A stretch of 19,196 bases of DNA from DATHTC01 sp050262775. Lineage in GTDB: Bacteria; Actinomycetota; Thermoleophilia; Gaiellales; Gaiellaceae. The stretch lies in the NCBI GenBank assembly GCA_050262775.1, contig JBLNEO010000132.1, forward strand, positions 1 to 19,196. The letters run 5' to 3'. Below the pieces are notes generated by a model. It saw only the letters and a program-made list of their open reading frames with translations, did not search any database and had not been told where the DNA came from. This document shows positions 1 through 7,598 of this stretch, piece by piece. Made by a program: the position numbers and the translations under genes. Position 1 is the stretch's first letter; each line of letters starts with the position of its first letter.

Positions 1-4
1 CGAC

Positions 5-10
5 TATCCT
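5..10 (+). promoter_or_regulatory. Candidate -10 element of selD (leaderless)
   Basis: TATCCT sits 7 nt before the GTG at 18, the same geometry as at several other genes in this window. This places the transcript start at or next to the start codon. The -35 region lies outside the window. It supports GTG 18 as the true selD start, although the frame stays open to the window edge. Confidence 0.4.
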
Positions 11-17
11 CGGACGC

Positions 18-1040
18 GTGGAGGCGACAGGCCTGACGTCGCTCGTGACCGCCGGCGGGTGTGCCGCGAAGTACTCCGCGGCACGCCTCGAGGAGCTGCT
101 CCGCGGCTTCGTCCCGGCGGAGGCGGAGAACCTCCTCGTCGGGCTCGACCCGGCGGACGACGCCGCCGTCTACCGCCTCGACGACGATCGCGCGCTCGTG
201 TTCACGCTCGACTTCTTCCCGCCGCTCGTCGACGATCCGCGCGCCTTCGGCGCGATCGCGGCCACGAACGCGCTCAACGACGTCTTCGCGATGGGCGGCA
301 CGCCGCTGCTCGCGCTCTCCATCGCGTGCTTCCCGGAGGACCTCGAGCTCGGCGTCGTGCGCGCGATCTTCGACGGCGCGGACGAGCGGGTGCGGGCGGC
401 GGGCGCGATCCTCGCGGGCGGCCACACGCTGCGCGACGAGCAGCCGAAGTACGGACTCGCCGTCGTCGGCACCGTGCGCCCCGACGCCGTGTGGCCGAAG
501 GCGGGCGCACGCCCCGGCGACGCGCTGTTCCTGACGAAGCCGCTCGGCACCGGTCTCGTGCTCCACGGCCACAAGCGCGGGCTCGCGGACGACGTCGCGC
601 TCGACGAGGCGGTCCGCTGGATGACGACGCTCAACGGGGACGCCGCCGACGTGCTGCGGCCGTTCGAGCCGAGCGCGGTCACGGACGTCACCGGCTTCGG
701 CCTCCTCGGGCATGCCCACGAGATGGCGTCGAGGAGCGGTGTCCGGATCGCGCTCGACGCGGCGTCGCTCCCGGCACTGCCCGGCGCGCTCGAGACGGCG
801 GGCGCGGGAGAGCGCACCGGCGGCGACGGGCGGAACCGCGACTTCGCGGCCGCGCACGTGACGGCGGAGGTCGCCGACGAGGTGCTCGCGCTCGCCTACG
901 ACCCGCAGACTGCCGGCGGCCTGCTCGTCTCGCTGCCGTCGGAGCGTGGCGCCGTGCTGACGGCGTCCTTCGCCGCACGGAGCCTCTTCCTCGCCCGGAT
1001 CGGACGCGTCGAGGATGGCGCGGGCGTCACGCTGGCGTAG
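18..1040 (+). CDS. selD: Selenide, water dikinase (selenophosphate synthase)
   Basis: SelD uses ATP to convert selenide to selenophosphate, the selenium donor for selenocysteine-tRNA or selenouridine synthesis. The 340-residue length matches the family (E. coli SelD is 347). The N-terminal active-site segment GGCAAKYS provides Cys15 and Lys18, so this is a Cys form and not a selenoprotein form (codon TGT). Next come DDAAVY, the TLDFFPPLVDDP stretch, NDVFAMGGTP, GGHT (about residue 133) and TDVTGFGLLGHA, all typical of the AIR synthase-like fold. GTG 18 was chosen for its spacing to TATCCT and because it puts the Cys at the usual distance from the N-terminus. ctaA begins 15 nt downstream but appears to have its own promoter. 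No selA, selB, selC or selU lies in the window, so the selenium pathway served cannot be read here. Confidence 0.93.
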   Translation: MEATGLTSLVTAGGCAAKYSAARLEELLRGFVPAEAENLLVGLDPADDAAVYRLDDDRALVFTLDFFPPLVDDPRAFGAIAATNALNDVFAMGGTPLLALSIACFPEDLELGVVRAIFDGADERVRAAGAILAGGHTLRDEQPKYGLAVVGTVRPDAVWPKAGARPGDALFLTKPLGTGLVLHGHKRGLADDVALDEAVRWMTTLNGDAADVLRPFEPSAVTDVTGFGLLGHAHEMASRSGVRIALDAASLPALPGALETAGAGERTGGDGRNRDFAAAHVTAEVADEVLALAYDPQTAGGLLVSLPSERGAVLTASFAARSLFLARIGRVEDGAGVTLA

Positions 1041-1043
1041 CTC

Positions 1044-1049
1044 TACACT
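1044..1049 (+). promoter_or_regulatory. Candidate -10 element of ctaA (leaderless)
   Basis: TACACT ends 6 nt before the ATG at 1056, in the short selD-ctaA gap. There is no Shine-Dalgarno between 1041 and 1055 and no clear -35 about 17 bp upstream. Confidence 0.45.
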
Positions 1050-1055
1050 CGGGGC

Positions 1056-1982
1056 ATGGCGGTCGAGTCCACGCGCGTCGCGCGCGCCCGCACGCGCGAG
1101 CTGTCGCCGACCGCGTTCCGTCGGCTCGCGTACGCATCCGCCCTCTCGCTGTACCTGATCGTGATCTCCGGCGGCCTGGTGCGCCTCACGTCGTCGGGAC
1201 TCGGCTGCGAGTCGTGGCCGGGCTGCCAGGCGGGCTCGTTCTTCCCGGCGGACAGCCACCACGCCTTCGTCGAGTTCGGCAACCGCGTCTTCAGCCTCGT
1301 CCCGATCGCGCTGTCGCTGGCGCTCTGGATCGGCGCGTGGCGGACGGCGACGCTGCCCCGCTGGGTGACGTGGGTGGCCGGGCTGACGTTCCTCGGCACG
1401 ATCGGCCAGGCGCCGCTCGGCATGGTCACGATCTACTCCGACCTGCACCCGCTGCTCGTGCTGTCGCACTTCGTCCTCGCCCTCGTCGTCCTGGCGGGCG
1501 CCGTCGTCGTGGCCGTCGAGGCGCTCGGGCACGAGCGCGGGTGGGCGCGGCCGGCGCTGCCGCGCTGGGTGCGGCCGGCGTCGCTCGTCCTCGCGGCCTC
1601 GTGCGGCGTCCTCGTCGTCACCGGGACGCTCTCGACGGCGGCCGGCCCGCACTCGGGCGGCGCGGACATCCGGCGCTTCGGCAATCTCGTCGACGCCGTG
1701 TACGTCCACGTGCGCGCGACCGCCGTCTTCGGCGTGCTCCTCGCCGCGCTGCTCGCGTGGGTGTGGCGCAGCCGCGCCGCCGTGCCCGGGATCGTCCGCG
1801 TGGGCGCGACCCTCCTCGTCGTCCTGCTCGCGCAGATGGCGGTCGGCGAGATCCAGTGGCGGTCGGCCCTCCCGTGGGGCGTCGTGCTCGTCCACGTCGG
1901 GCTCGCCGCCGCGATCTGGGGGCTGACCGTGCTGCTCGCGACCGTGCTCTGGCGCACGCCGGCCCCCCTCGCGCGAACGTAG
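1056..1982 (+). CDS. ctaA: Heme A synthase (COX15/CtaA family)
   Basis: CtaA is a membrane protein that oxidises the C8 methyl of heme O to the formyl group of heme A, the cofactor of aa3-type cytochrome oxidases. The 308-residue protein has about eight hydrophobic segments. The first helix carries SGGLVRLTSSGLGC, followed by the extracytoplasmic Cys pair C51 and C57 (GCESWPGC). The conserved Glu is E73 in HAFVEFGNR; the position three residues later, His in the Bacillus enzyme, is Asn76 here. Further conserved His occur in LHPLLVLSHF, in VYVHVRA and in LVHVGLAAA near the C-terminus. The ATG at 1056 follows a -10-like TACACT, and the stop codon overlaps the -10 of the next gene. No ctaB or oxidase subunit is visible. 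Confidence 0.93.
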   Translation: MAVESTRVARARTRELSPTAFRRLAYASALSLYLIVISGGLVRLTSSGLGCESWPGCQAGSFFPADSHHAFVEFGNRVFSLVPIALSLALWIGAWRTATLPRWVTWVAGLTFLGTIGQAPLGMVTIYSDLHPLLVLSHFVLALVVLAGAVVVAVEALGHERGWARPALPRWVRPASLVLAASCGVLVVTGTLSTAAGPHSGGADIRRFGNLVDAVYVHVRATAVFGVLLAALLAWVWRSRAAVPGIVRVGATLLVVLLAQMAVGEIQWRSALPWGVVLVHVGLAAAIWGLTVLLATVLWRTPAPLART

Positions 1983-1985
1983 ACT
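1980..1985 (+). promoter_or_regulatory. Candidate -10 element of the PAC2 gene (leaderless)
   Basis: TAGACT includes the TAG stop codon of ctaA and ends 6 nt before ATG 1992. The same hexamer TAGACT stands 8 nt before the thiolase start and 7 nt before the proC start, which argues against coincidence. Confidence 0.5.
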
Positions 1986-1991
1986 GGGTCG

Positions 1992-2876
1992 ATGGAGGAG
2001 CTCCGCATCGTGGAGCGGCCCGCGCTCCGGCGCCCGGTGCTCGTCGCGGCGTTCCGCGGCTGGAACGACGGCGGCCAGGGCGCGACGCTCGCGGCCGGCC
2101 ACCTCGCGCGCGAGTGGAACGCGACACGGTTCGCGGAGATCGACCCCGAGGGCTTCTACGACTTCCAGGCGACGCGGCCGCACGTCTCGCTCGTCGACGG
2201 GCTCTCGCGGCGGATCGAGTGGCCCGAGAACGAGTTCTTCCACGCGGCCATGCCCGGCGCCGACCGCGACGTCGTGATCCTGATCGGGATCGAGCCGAAC
2301 CTCCGCTGGCGGACGTTCACCGACATGATCGTCGGCCTCGCCCGCGACCTCGGCGTCGAGCTCGTCGTCACCCTCGGCGCGCTGCTCGCGGATGTCCCCC
2401 ACACGCGGCCGTCACCCGTCACGGGCAGCGCCACCGATCCCGCGCTCGTCGAGCGGCTCGGGCTGCAGGCGTCGCGGTACGAGGGCCCCACGGGGATCGT
2501 CGGCATCCTCCACGACGCCTGCCGGCGCGAGGGCATCGACTCCGTCTCGCTGTGGGCCGCGGTGCCGCACTACGTCTCGCTCGCGCCGAGCCCGCGTGCG
2601 GCGCTCGCCCTGTCGCAGCGGCTCGCCGACCTCCTCGGCACGTCGGTGCCGACGGTCGACCTCGAGGAGGCCTCGAGTCGGTACGCCGAGCAGGTGAGCG
2701 ACGCCGTCGCGACGGACGAGGAGACGCAGGCCTACGTCGAGGAGCTCGAGCGGCGCAGCGACGAGATCGACCCGGACGAGCTGCCGTCGGGCGACGCGCT
2801 CGCCGAGCAGCTCACGCGGTTCCTGCGCGAGCGCGAGAACGACGACGACGAGCCCGACGTCGCCCGCGGGCAGTAG
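1992..2876 (+). CDS. PAC2 family protein
   Basis: The 294-residue protein belongs to the PAC2 family, related in fold to eukaryotic proteasome assembly chaperone 2 and common in actinobacteria, where its role is not settled. The signature is the N-terminal VAAFRGWNDGGQGAT (about residues 17-31). It is followed by the motifs FYDFQATRP and RIEWPENEFF, by VILIGIEPNLRW, and by a Rossmann-like run VVTLGALLADVPHTRP. The C-terminal 60 residues are strongly acidic and helical (EELERRSDEIDPDEL and following). It has no signal peptide or membrane segment, so it is probably cytoplasmic. It lies 9 nt after ctaA but has its own -10 element, and it converges on the helicase gene with a 9-nt gap. A link to a proteasome would be inference; no proteasome gene is in the window. 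Confidence 0.85.
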   Translation: MEELRIVERPALRRPVLVAAFRGWNDGGQGATLAAGHLAREWNATRFAEIDPEGFYDFQATRPHVSLVDGLSRRIEWPENEFFHAAMPGADRDVVILIGIEPNLRWRTFTDMIVGLARDLGVELVVTLGALLADVPHTRPSPVTGSATDPALVERLGLQASRYEGPTGIVGILHDACRREGIDSVSLWAAVPHYVSLAPSPRAALALSQRLADLLGTSVPTVDLEEASSRYAEQVSDAVATDEETQAYVEELERRSDEIDPDELPSGDALAEQLTRFLRERENDDDEPDVARGQ

Positions 2877-2885
2877 CGCCGAGTC

Positions 2886-5450
2886 CTAGGAGGCGGCCTC
2901 GACGGCCGGCCCGTCGCTCGGCTGCCCGTCGACCCCCGCACGCTGGGCGGCCGGCTTCCGCCTGCGTCGCCGCCGCGGCTTCGCCGCCGCGCCGTCGCCG
3001 TCGCCGTCGGCGGTGGGCGTCTCGGGCCGGTCGGCGGTCGCGGAGGGCGTCCCGTTCTGCGCGGCGTCGGGTGCCGCGGCGTCGCCCTTCTTCTTCCGCC
3101 GACGTCGGCGCCGCTTGCTCGGCGCGCTCTTCGGCGCGGGGAGGTTCTCGGCGAGCGCGGCGGCGACCTCGGGCAGGGGCGCGATCTGCTCACGCGCCGC
3201 GTCGATCAGCTGGTTCGCGCGCGGCGTGTAGCCCTCGGCCGACGCGAGCAGCGCCACGCCGACGCCGAGCGGCTGCTCGCGTGCGGCGTTGACGAGCTTC
3301 GCCGCGTTCTCCTCGTGCCGGTGCCCGCGCGAGTTCGCGAGCGCGCCGAGGAGCCGCTTCGCCTCGGGGAACTCCGCCGAGGCCCGCCGGTCCTGCGCCT
3401 TGCGCGACGCGCGTGCGAGGCGCCACGTCCAGCGGGCGAGGATCTGCTCGGGCGCGTCCGGCTTGCCGTCGGCGATCGCGCGGAGCAGCGTGCGGATTCC
3501 CGGCAGCCGGTCCTTCTCCCACGGCGGGGCCTGGGTCACGAGTGTGACGAGGTCGTCGAAGTCCGCCCGCTCGACCCTCATCGACACTCGGTCGGCGAGC
3601 GCCATCATCCGCAGGCGCCGGTTCGGGTTCTCCGCGGCGCAGGTCGCGAGGAACGTCTCGAGCGCACCCTTCGAGGCGCGGCCCTCCGTCAGCTTGAGCA
3701 CGAACGCCGCGCGCTCGTCGAAGCGGATCTGCCGGCCGGCGATCGACGCCCAGAAGCGCTGCTCGTCCTCGTCGAGGAACTTCGGGTCGACTCGCTGCCA
3801 CTCGCGCTGGATCACCGCGAGCCGGCGGCGGACGTCCGGCGTCACGGGGACGAGCCACGGCGCCGGCGAGAGCTTGCGCCGCGCGCGCCGCTGATGGCGC
3901 CGCCGGGGCGCCGGCGTGACGCGCGCGCCCTCGCGGTAGAAGTCGGCGTCGAGCAGCGAGTGGAGCGAGACGACCCGCTCCGAGTGCGTCGCCCCCTTCG
4001 GGACGAAGTCGACGACGACGCCCGCCTCCTTGCGCGGGTGGAGCCGCATGATCCGGCCGATCCGCTGCTGGTAGACGCGCTTCGACGCCGTCGGGGCGAG
4101 GTGCATGCACACCGTCGCACGTGGGGAGTTCCAGCCCTCGGCGAGGAGCTGGGCGTTGATGAGGATGTTGATCTCGCCGCGTTCGTATGCCGCGAGCGTC
4201 TCCGCGAGGCGGACCGGAGGCGTCTTCCCGCTGACGGCCTCCGCCTTGAGCCCGACGGCGCGGAACTCCTGCGCGAGGTTGTACGCGTGCTCGACGCCCG
4301 CCGCGTAGACGATGCCGGGCGTGTTGTCGAACCGGTCGCGGTAGAGCGACGCGGCGGCCTGGTTCAGCGCCTGGTGGTCGAGGGTCTTGGCCAGGATCTC
4401 CTGGTCGAAGTCGCCGCCGACGATCGGCACGGAGTTGATCGCGGCGACCGGCGGCACGCGGAGGTCGCGCAGCGGCGCGATCAGCCCCCGTCGCGCCGCC
4501 TCGGCGAGCGGGAGATCGTCCACGGACGCGGGGAAGACGTCGGAGACCTGCTTCGCGATCAGCTGCTCCGTCGCGGTCATGCCGATGTAGATCGGCTCGG
4601 AGAAGGCGCGGATCGCCGCCGACGTCTTGTCCCCGAGCGCGGTGTGCGCCTCGTCCGCGATCACGAGGTGGTAGGCGTCGCGCGAGAGCTCGTGGTGGTG
4701 CCGGGCGAACCAGGCGTACGTCTGGATTGTCAGCGGGTTCGGCCGCGGCGGCGTCCTGCCGGTCAGGATCGCCTCCGCGAACCGGTCGCCGTAGCCCTCC
4801 GTCTTCAGGTCGCGCGTGAACTGGTCGACGAGCAGGCGGCGGTGGGTGAGGATCAGCACGCCGAGCGTCCGGCCCGCCTCGACGAAGCCGGCCGCCGCGA
4901 TCGTCTTGCCCGAGGCGGTGGGATGGCGGAACCGGAACCGCCGCACGGCGCCGGGATCGTCGCCCTCGAACCCCTCCTGCTCGGGCTCCTCGTCGAGCGA
5001 CGCCGCGAGGCCGAGCTCGTCCTCGAGCTCGTCGTCGGGCTCCGCCTCGGCCTCCGCGTGCCCGTTGCCGTTGCCGTTCTCGGCCGCGGTCTCCTCCTGG
5101 AGCGCGATCAGCTCCGTGAGCATCCCGGCGAGCGCGTCCACCTGATGGCGTCGCAGCTCGGTTCCGGAGGCGAGCGTGGGCGTCTCCTGGCTGAGGACGC
5201 GCTCGAGCCCGAGCATCAGCCCCCAGTTGACCCTCCACCGCGACGACGGCACCGCGCTGCCCGCGTCCAGCTCGGCGAGTGCGTCGTCGAGCGCACGGCG
5301 GCGTGCCGTCCCGGGCGCGAGCCCGGTGGCCGGGTCTTCGTTCGGCCGGAGGAACGGCTCCCCCGCCCAGGCCTCTGCGCGCTTCGCGGCGTCGGCGAGG
5401 GCGTCAAGCGCGTCCGGCGTGATCGTCGGCTGCTCTGTCGTGACTGGCAT
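2886..5450 (-). CDS. SF2 DEAD/DEAH-type helicase with acidic insert and basic tail
   Basis: This is an 854-residue superfamily II helicase resembling the restriction-type and UvrB-like branch. RRHQVDAL (about 100-107) looks like a Q-motif. Motif I is TASGKT (178-183), motif II DEAH (266-269), motif III TAT (292-294), motif V LLAEGWNSP (435-443) and motif VI QQRIGRIMR (461-469). A low-complexity Asn/Gly/Glu/Asp insert (about 119-168) separates the Q-motif from motif I. Residues about 510-760 are helical and unassigned. The last 80 residues are disordered, with two Arg/Lys blocks (one ten residues long) separated by Ala/Pro/Asp-rich sequence. The ATG at 5450 lies just after a strong hairpin. 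No methylase or specificity subunit is adjacent, so a restriction role is not supported; a DNA repair or RNA role is possible. Confidence 0.85.
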   Translation of the reverse strand: MPVTTEQPTITPDALDALADAAKRAEAWAGEPFLRPNEDPATGLAPGTARRRALDDALAELDAGSAVPSSRWRVNWGLMLGLERVLSQETPTLASGTELRRHQVDALAGMLTELIALQEETAAENGNGNGHAEAEAEPDDELEDELGLAASLDEEPEQEGFEGDDPGAVRRFRFRHPTASGKTIAAAGFVEAGRTLGVLILTHRRLLVDQFTRDLKTEGYGDRFAEAILTGRTPPRPNPLTIQTYAWFARHHHELSRDAYHLVIADEAHTALGDKTSAAIRAFSEPIYIGMTATEQLIAKQVSDVFPASVDDLPLAEAARRGLIAPLRDLRVPPVAAINSVPIVGGDFDQEILAKTLDHQALNQAAASLYRDRFDNTPGIVYAAGVEHAYNLAQEFRAVGLKAEAVSGKTPPVRLAETLAAYERGEINILINAQLLAEGWNSPRATVCMHLAPTASKRVYQQRIGRIMRLHPRKEAGVVVDFVPKGATHSERVVSLHSLLDADFYREGARVTPAPRRRHQRRARRKLSPAPWLVPVTPDVRRRLAVIQREWQRVDPKFLDEDEQRFWASIAGRQIRFDERAAFVLKLTEGRASKGALETFLATCAAENPNRRLRMMALADRVSMRVERADFDDLVTLVTQAPPWEKDRLPGIRTLLRAIADGKPDAPEQILARWTWRLARASRKAQDRRASAEFPEAKRLLGALANSRGHRHEENAAKLVNAAREQPLGVGVALLASAEGYTPRANQLIDAAREQIAPLPEVAAALAENLPAPKSAPSKRRRRRRKKKGDAAAPDAAQNGTPSATADRPETPTADGDGDGAAAKPRRRRRRKPAAQRAGVDGQPSDGPAVEAAS

Positions 5451-5454
5451 CGCG

Positions 5455-5474
5455 GCAGCGCCCTGTGGCGCTGC
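5455..5474 (-). promoter_or_regulatory. Hairpin abutting the helicase start codon
   Basis: A perfect 8-bp inverted repeat (5455-5462 with 5467-5474) with a 4-nt loop ends 4 nt before the helicase ATG on the minus strand. In mRNA it would occupy the place of a Shine-Dalgarno. A possible -10 for this gene is TATGCT (minus strand, 5534-5539), which would give a leader of about 75 nt. Any regulatory role is inferred. Confidence 0.45.
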
Positions 5475-5565
5475 GTTCCCTGCTGAGGAATCCGCCGCTC
5501 GCTCTAACCCCTGGTGCGAGCGTCGCTCCTCGGAGCATACCTCACGGATCGGCGTGCGGGGCGAC

Positions 5566-5596
5566 GATCGGCGTAGGCAAGCGGTTTACGCCGGTC
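5566..5596 (-). terminator. Possible terminator hairpin after the fadA-fadJ operon
   Basis: A 10-bp stem (5566-5575 with 5587-5596, one G-U pair) closes an 11-nt loop and overlaps the stop codon of the upstream multifunctional enzyme gene. There is no U-tract, so termination is only suggested by position and stem strength. The remainder of the 5475-5565 gap holds only the candidate helicase -10. Confidence 0.35.
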
Positions 5597-7598
5597 AGGC
5601 GGGCGTCGCCGCGCGCACCTCGGCGAGCGGCATTCCCACCGTCCGGGCGGAGATCCCCGTCTGGTCGAGGTGCTTCGTGATCCCGCCGAGCCAGAACGGG
5701 AAGCCGGCGCCGAGCAGCAGCCCGAGGTCGACGTCTGCCGCGTCGGCGGCGACGCCTTCCTCGAGCAGGTGCCGGATCTCGTCCGCCATCGCCGCGAGCG
5801 CGGCGTCCGTGATCTCCTCGACCGACCGCGGTGCGTGCTCGGCGACGACCACCTCCTCGCTGCCGTCCGCGAAGTTCCGCAGCGTCGGCGAGAGCGGGAA
5901 GCGGTCGGGGTAGGCCTCGTGCATCGTCTCGAGCACGTGGTTCGCGACGCGCGGGCCGACCATCTGCAGCAGCACCGACGGCGCCATCGGCAGCCCGAGG
6001 CGGAGGATCGCCTCGTCGGTCTCCTCGACCGTGTTGCCGTGCTCGAGCGCGTCCATCAGCACGCGCGTCATGCGCGTCAGCACCCGGTTGACGACGAAGC
6101 CGGGCGCGTCCTTCACGAGGATCGCGCGCTTGCGCAGCCGCTTCACGAGGTCGGAGGCGGTCGCGAGCGTGACGTCGTCGGTCTCGGCCGTGCGGACGAG
6201 CTCGACGAGCGGCATCACGGCGACCGGGTTGAAGAAGTGCACGCCCACGAGCCGCTCGGGGTGCGCGAGGTCGGCCCCCATCTCGGTCACCGACAGCGAG
6301 GACGTGTTCGTGGCGAGGATGCAGTCGTCGCCGACGACCGCTTCGAGCTCCGCGAACACCTGCTTCTTCACCCCGAGCTCCTCGAACACCGCCTCGATCA
6401 CGAGGTCGCAGTCGTCGAACCCCTCGTAGCCCGTCGTGCCCCGCACGAGCTCGCCGAGGAACCGCCCCTTGCCCTCCGGGTAGCGTCCCTTCGCCTCGAG
6501 CCCTGCGAGCTCGGCGCGGATCGACGCGAGGGCTTCCTCGACGCGCGCCTCGTCGACGTCGCGGATCGCGATCGGGACCTCGAGCCGCCGCAGGAGCAGC
6601 GTCGCGAGCTGCGTCGCCATCAGGCCGGCGCCGACGACGCCGACCTTGCCGAGGCGCCGCGGCTCGGCGTCGGGGACGCCGGCGGGCTTCTTCGGGCGGA
6701 ACTCGACGAGGCCGAACGCGTACACCGACGCCTGCGCCTGCGGCCCGGGCAGGAGCTCGCCGAACGCCTCCTCCTCGGCGCGGTAGCCCTCGTCGATCGT
6801 CCACCCCGAGCAGGCGCCTTCGATCAGGTCGAGCGCGCGGTACGGCGCAGGTGCGGCGCCGTGGAGCGAGTCGTCGAGCTGGCTGCGTGCGCGGCGGATC
6901 ACGTCGGCCGCGTCGGCCGCGTCGGGGGTCGGACGCTGCTCCGGCCCGCCCGCCTCCGCGAGCTCGACCGCGTAGGCGAGCGACTCGTCGAGGAACTCGG
7001 CCGGCTCGAGGAGGCGGTCGGCGAAGCCGAGCTCGAAGGCCTTCGTCCCGTCGAGCATCCGGTTCTGGCGCATCGGGTTCTCGACGACGAAGCGGACGGC
7101 GGTCGCCGGCCCGACGAGCCGCGGGATGAGTTGCGTGCCGCCCCAGCCCGGGATGATCCCCAGGAAGCACTCCGGGGAGGCGAAGTGCCGGACGGCGGTG
7201 GAGATCGTCCGCGCGTCGCAGTGCAGCGCGATCTCGACGCCGCCGCCGACGCACGCGCCGTTGATCGCCGCGACCGTCGGGTACGGGAGCGCCGCGATCC
7301 GTCCGAACAGCTCGTGCCCGGCGCGGGAGCCCTCCTCTGCCAGCTCGCGGGTCGCGCGGAGCGGGAACTCGGAGATGTCGGCGCCGGCGGCGAAGACAAA
7401 CGGCTTCCCGGTGAGCACCATCGCCGCCCAGTCGCCGTCCTCGAGCTGCGGGAGCAGTGCCAGCAGCGACTCCATCGCGCCGCGGCCGAAGACGTTGGGC
7501 TTGCGGTAGTCCTCGCCGTTGTCCATCGTCACGAGCGCGACGGGCCCGGCGTGCGTCTCGACGCGCGCGAGCTTGAACTGCGTCACGGGCTCAGCCAT
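5595..7598 (-). CDS. fadJ: Bifunctional enoyl-CoA hydratase / 3-hydroxyacyl-CoA dehydrogenase
   Basis: This is the multifunctional beta-oxidation enzyme (FadB/FadJ type, 667 residues): it hydrates trans-2-enoyl-CoA and oxidises the 3-hydroxyacyl-CoA with NAD. The N-terminal crotonase domain (about 1-270) has FAAGADISEF for the oxyanion hole and both expected catalytic Glu, E122 (GGGVEIALHCD) and E143 (SPECFLGIIPGWGG). The dehydrogenase domain starts with a Rossmann loop GAGLMA (323-328), then NTSSLS (431-436) and the catalytic His454 in HFFNP; a second C-terminal helical 3HCDH domain follows. A Shine-Dalgarno-like GGGAGAA lies 8 nt before ATG 7598. The start overlaps the end of the thiolase gene by 8 nt, so the two are translated together. 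FadB and FadJ cannot be told apart here; the symbol is provisional. Confidence 0.92.
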   Translation of the reverse strand: MAEPVTQFKLARVETHAGPVALVTMDNGEDYRKPNVFGRGAMESLLALLPQLEDGDWAAMVLTGKPFVFAAGADISEFPLRATRELAEEGSRAGHELFGRIAALPYPTVAAINGACVGGGVEIALHCDARTISTAVRHFASPECFLGIIPGWGGTQLIPRLVGPATAVRFVVENPMRQNRMLDGTKAFELGFADRLLEPAEFLDESLAYAVELAEAGGPEQRPTPDAADAADVIRRARSQLDDSLHGAAPAPYRALDLIEGACSGWTIDEGYRAEEEAFGELLPGPQAQASVYAFGLVEFRPKKPAGVPDAEPRRLGKVGVVGAGLMATQLATLLLRRLEVPIAIRDVDEARVEEALASIRAELAGLEAKGRYPEGKGRFLGELVRGTTGYEGFDDCDLVIEAVFEELGVKKQVFAELEAVVGDDCILATNTSSLSVTEMGADLAHPERLVGVHFFNPVAVMPLVELVRTAETDDVTLATASDLVKRLRKRAILVKDAPGFVVNRVLTRMTRVLMDALEHGNTVEETDEAILRLGLPMAPSVLLQMVGPRVANHVLETMHEAYPDRFPLSPTLRNFADGSEEVVVAEHAPRSVEEITDAALAAMADEIRHLLEEGVAADAADVDLGLLLGAGFPFWLGGITKHLDQTGISARTVGMPLAEVRAATPA

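Noticed and set aside
59..3292. A 1077-codon plus-strand frame running through selD, ctaA, the PAC2 gene and the end of the helicase gene
   Set aside because: The translation is Arg/Pro/Ala-rich shadow sequence typical of off-frame reading in very GC-rich DNA, and three real genes with family motifs lie in the other frames.
2886..5450. The large helicase as part of a restriction-modification or phage defence system
   Set aside because: The motifs resemble restriction-type SF2 helicases, but no nuclease domain, methylase, specificity subunit or other defence gene is adjacent.
3315..5486. A long plus-strand frame antisense to the large helicase
   Set aside because: Low-complexity Arg/Glu/Leu/Val composition with no motif; the minus strand carries all helicase motifs.
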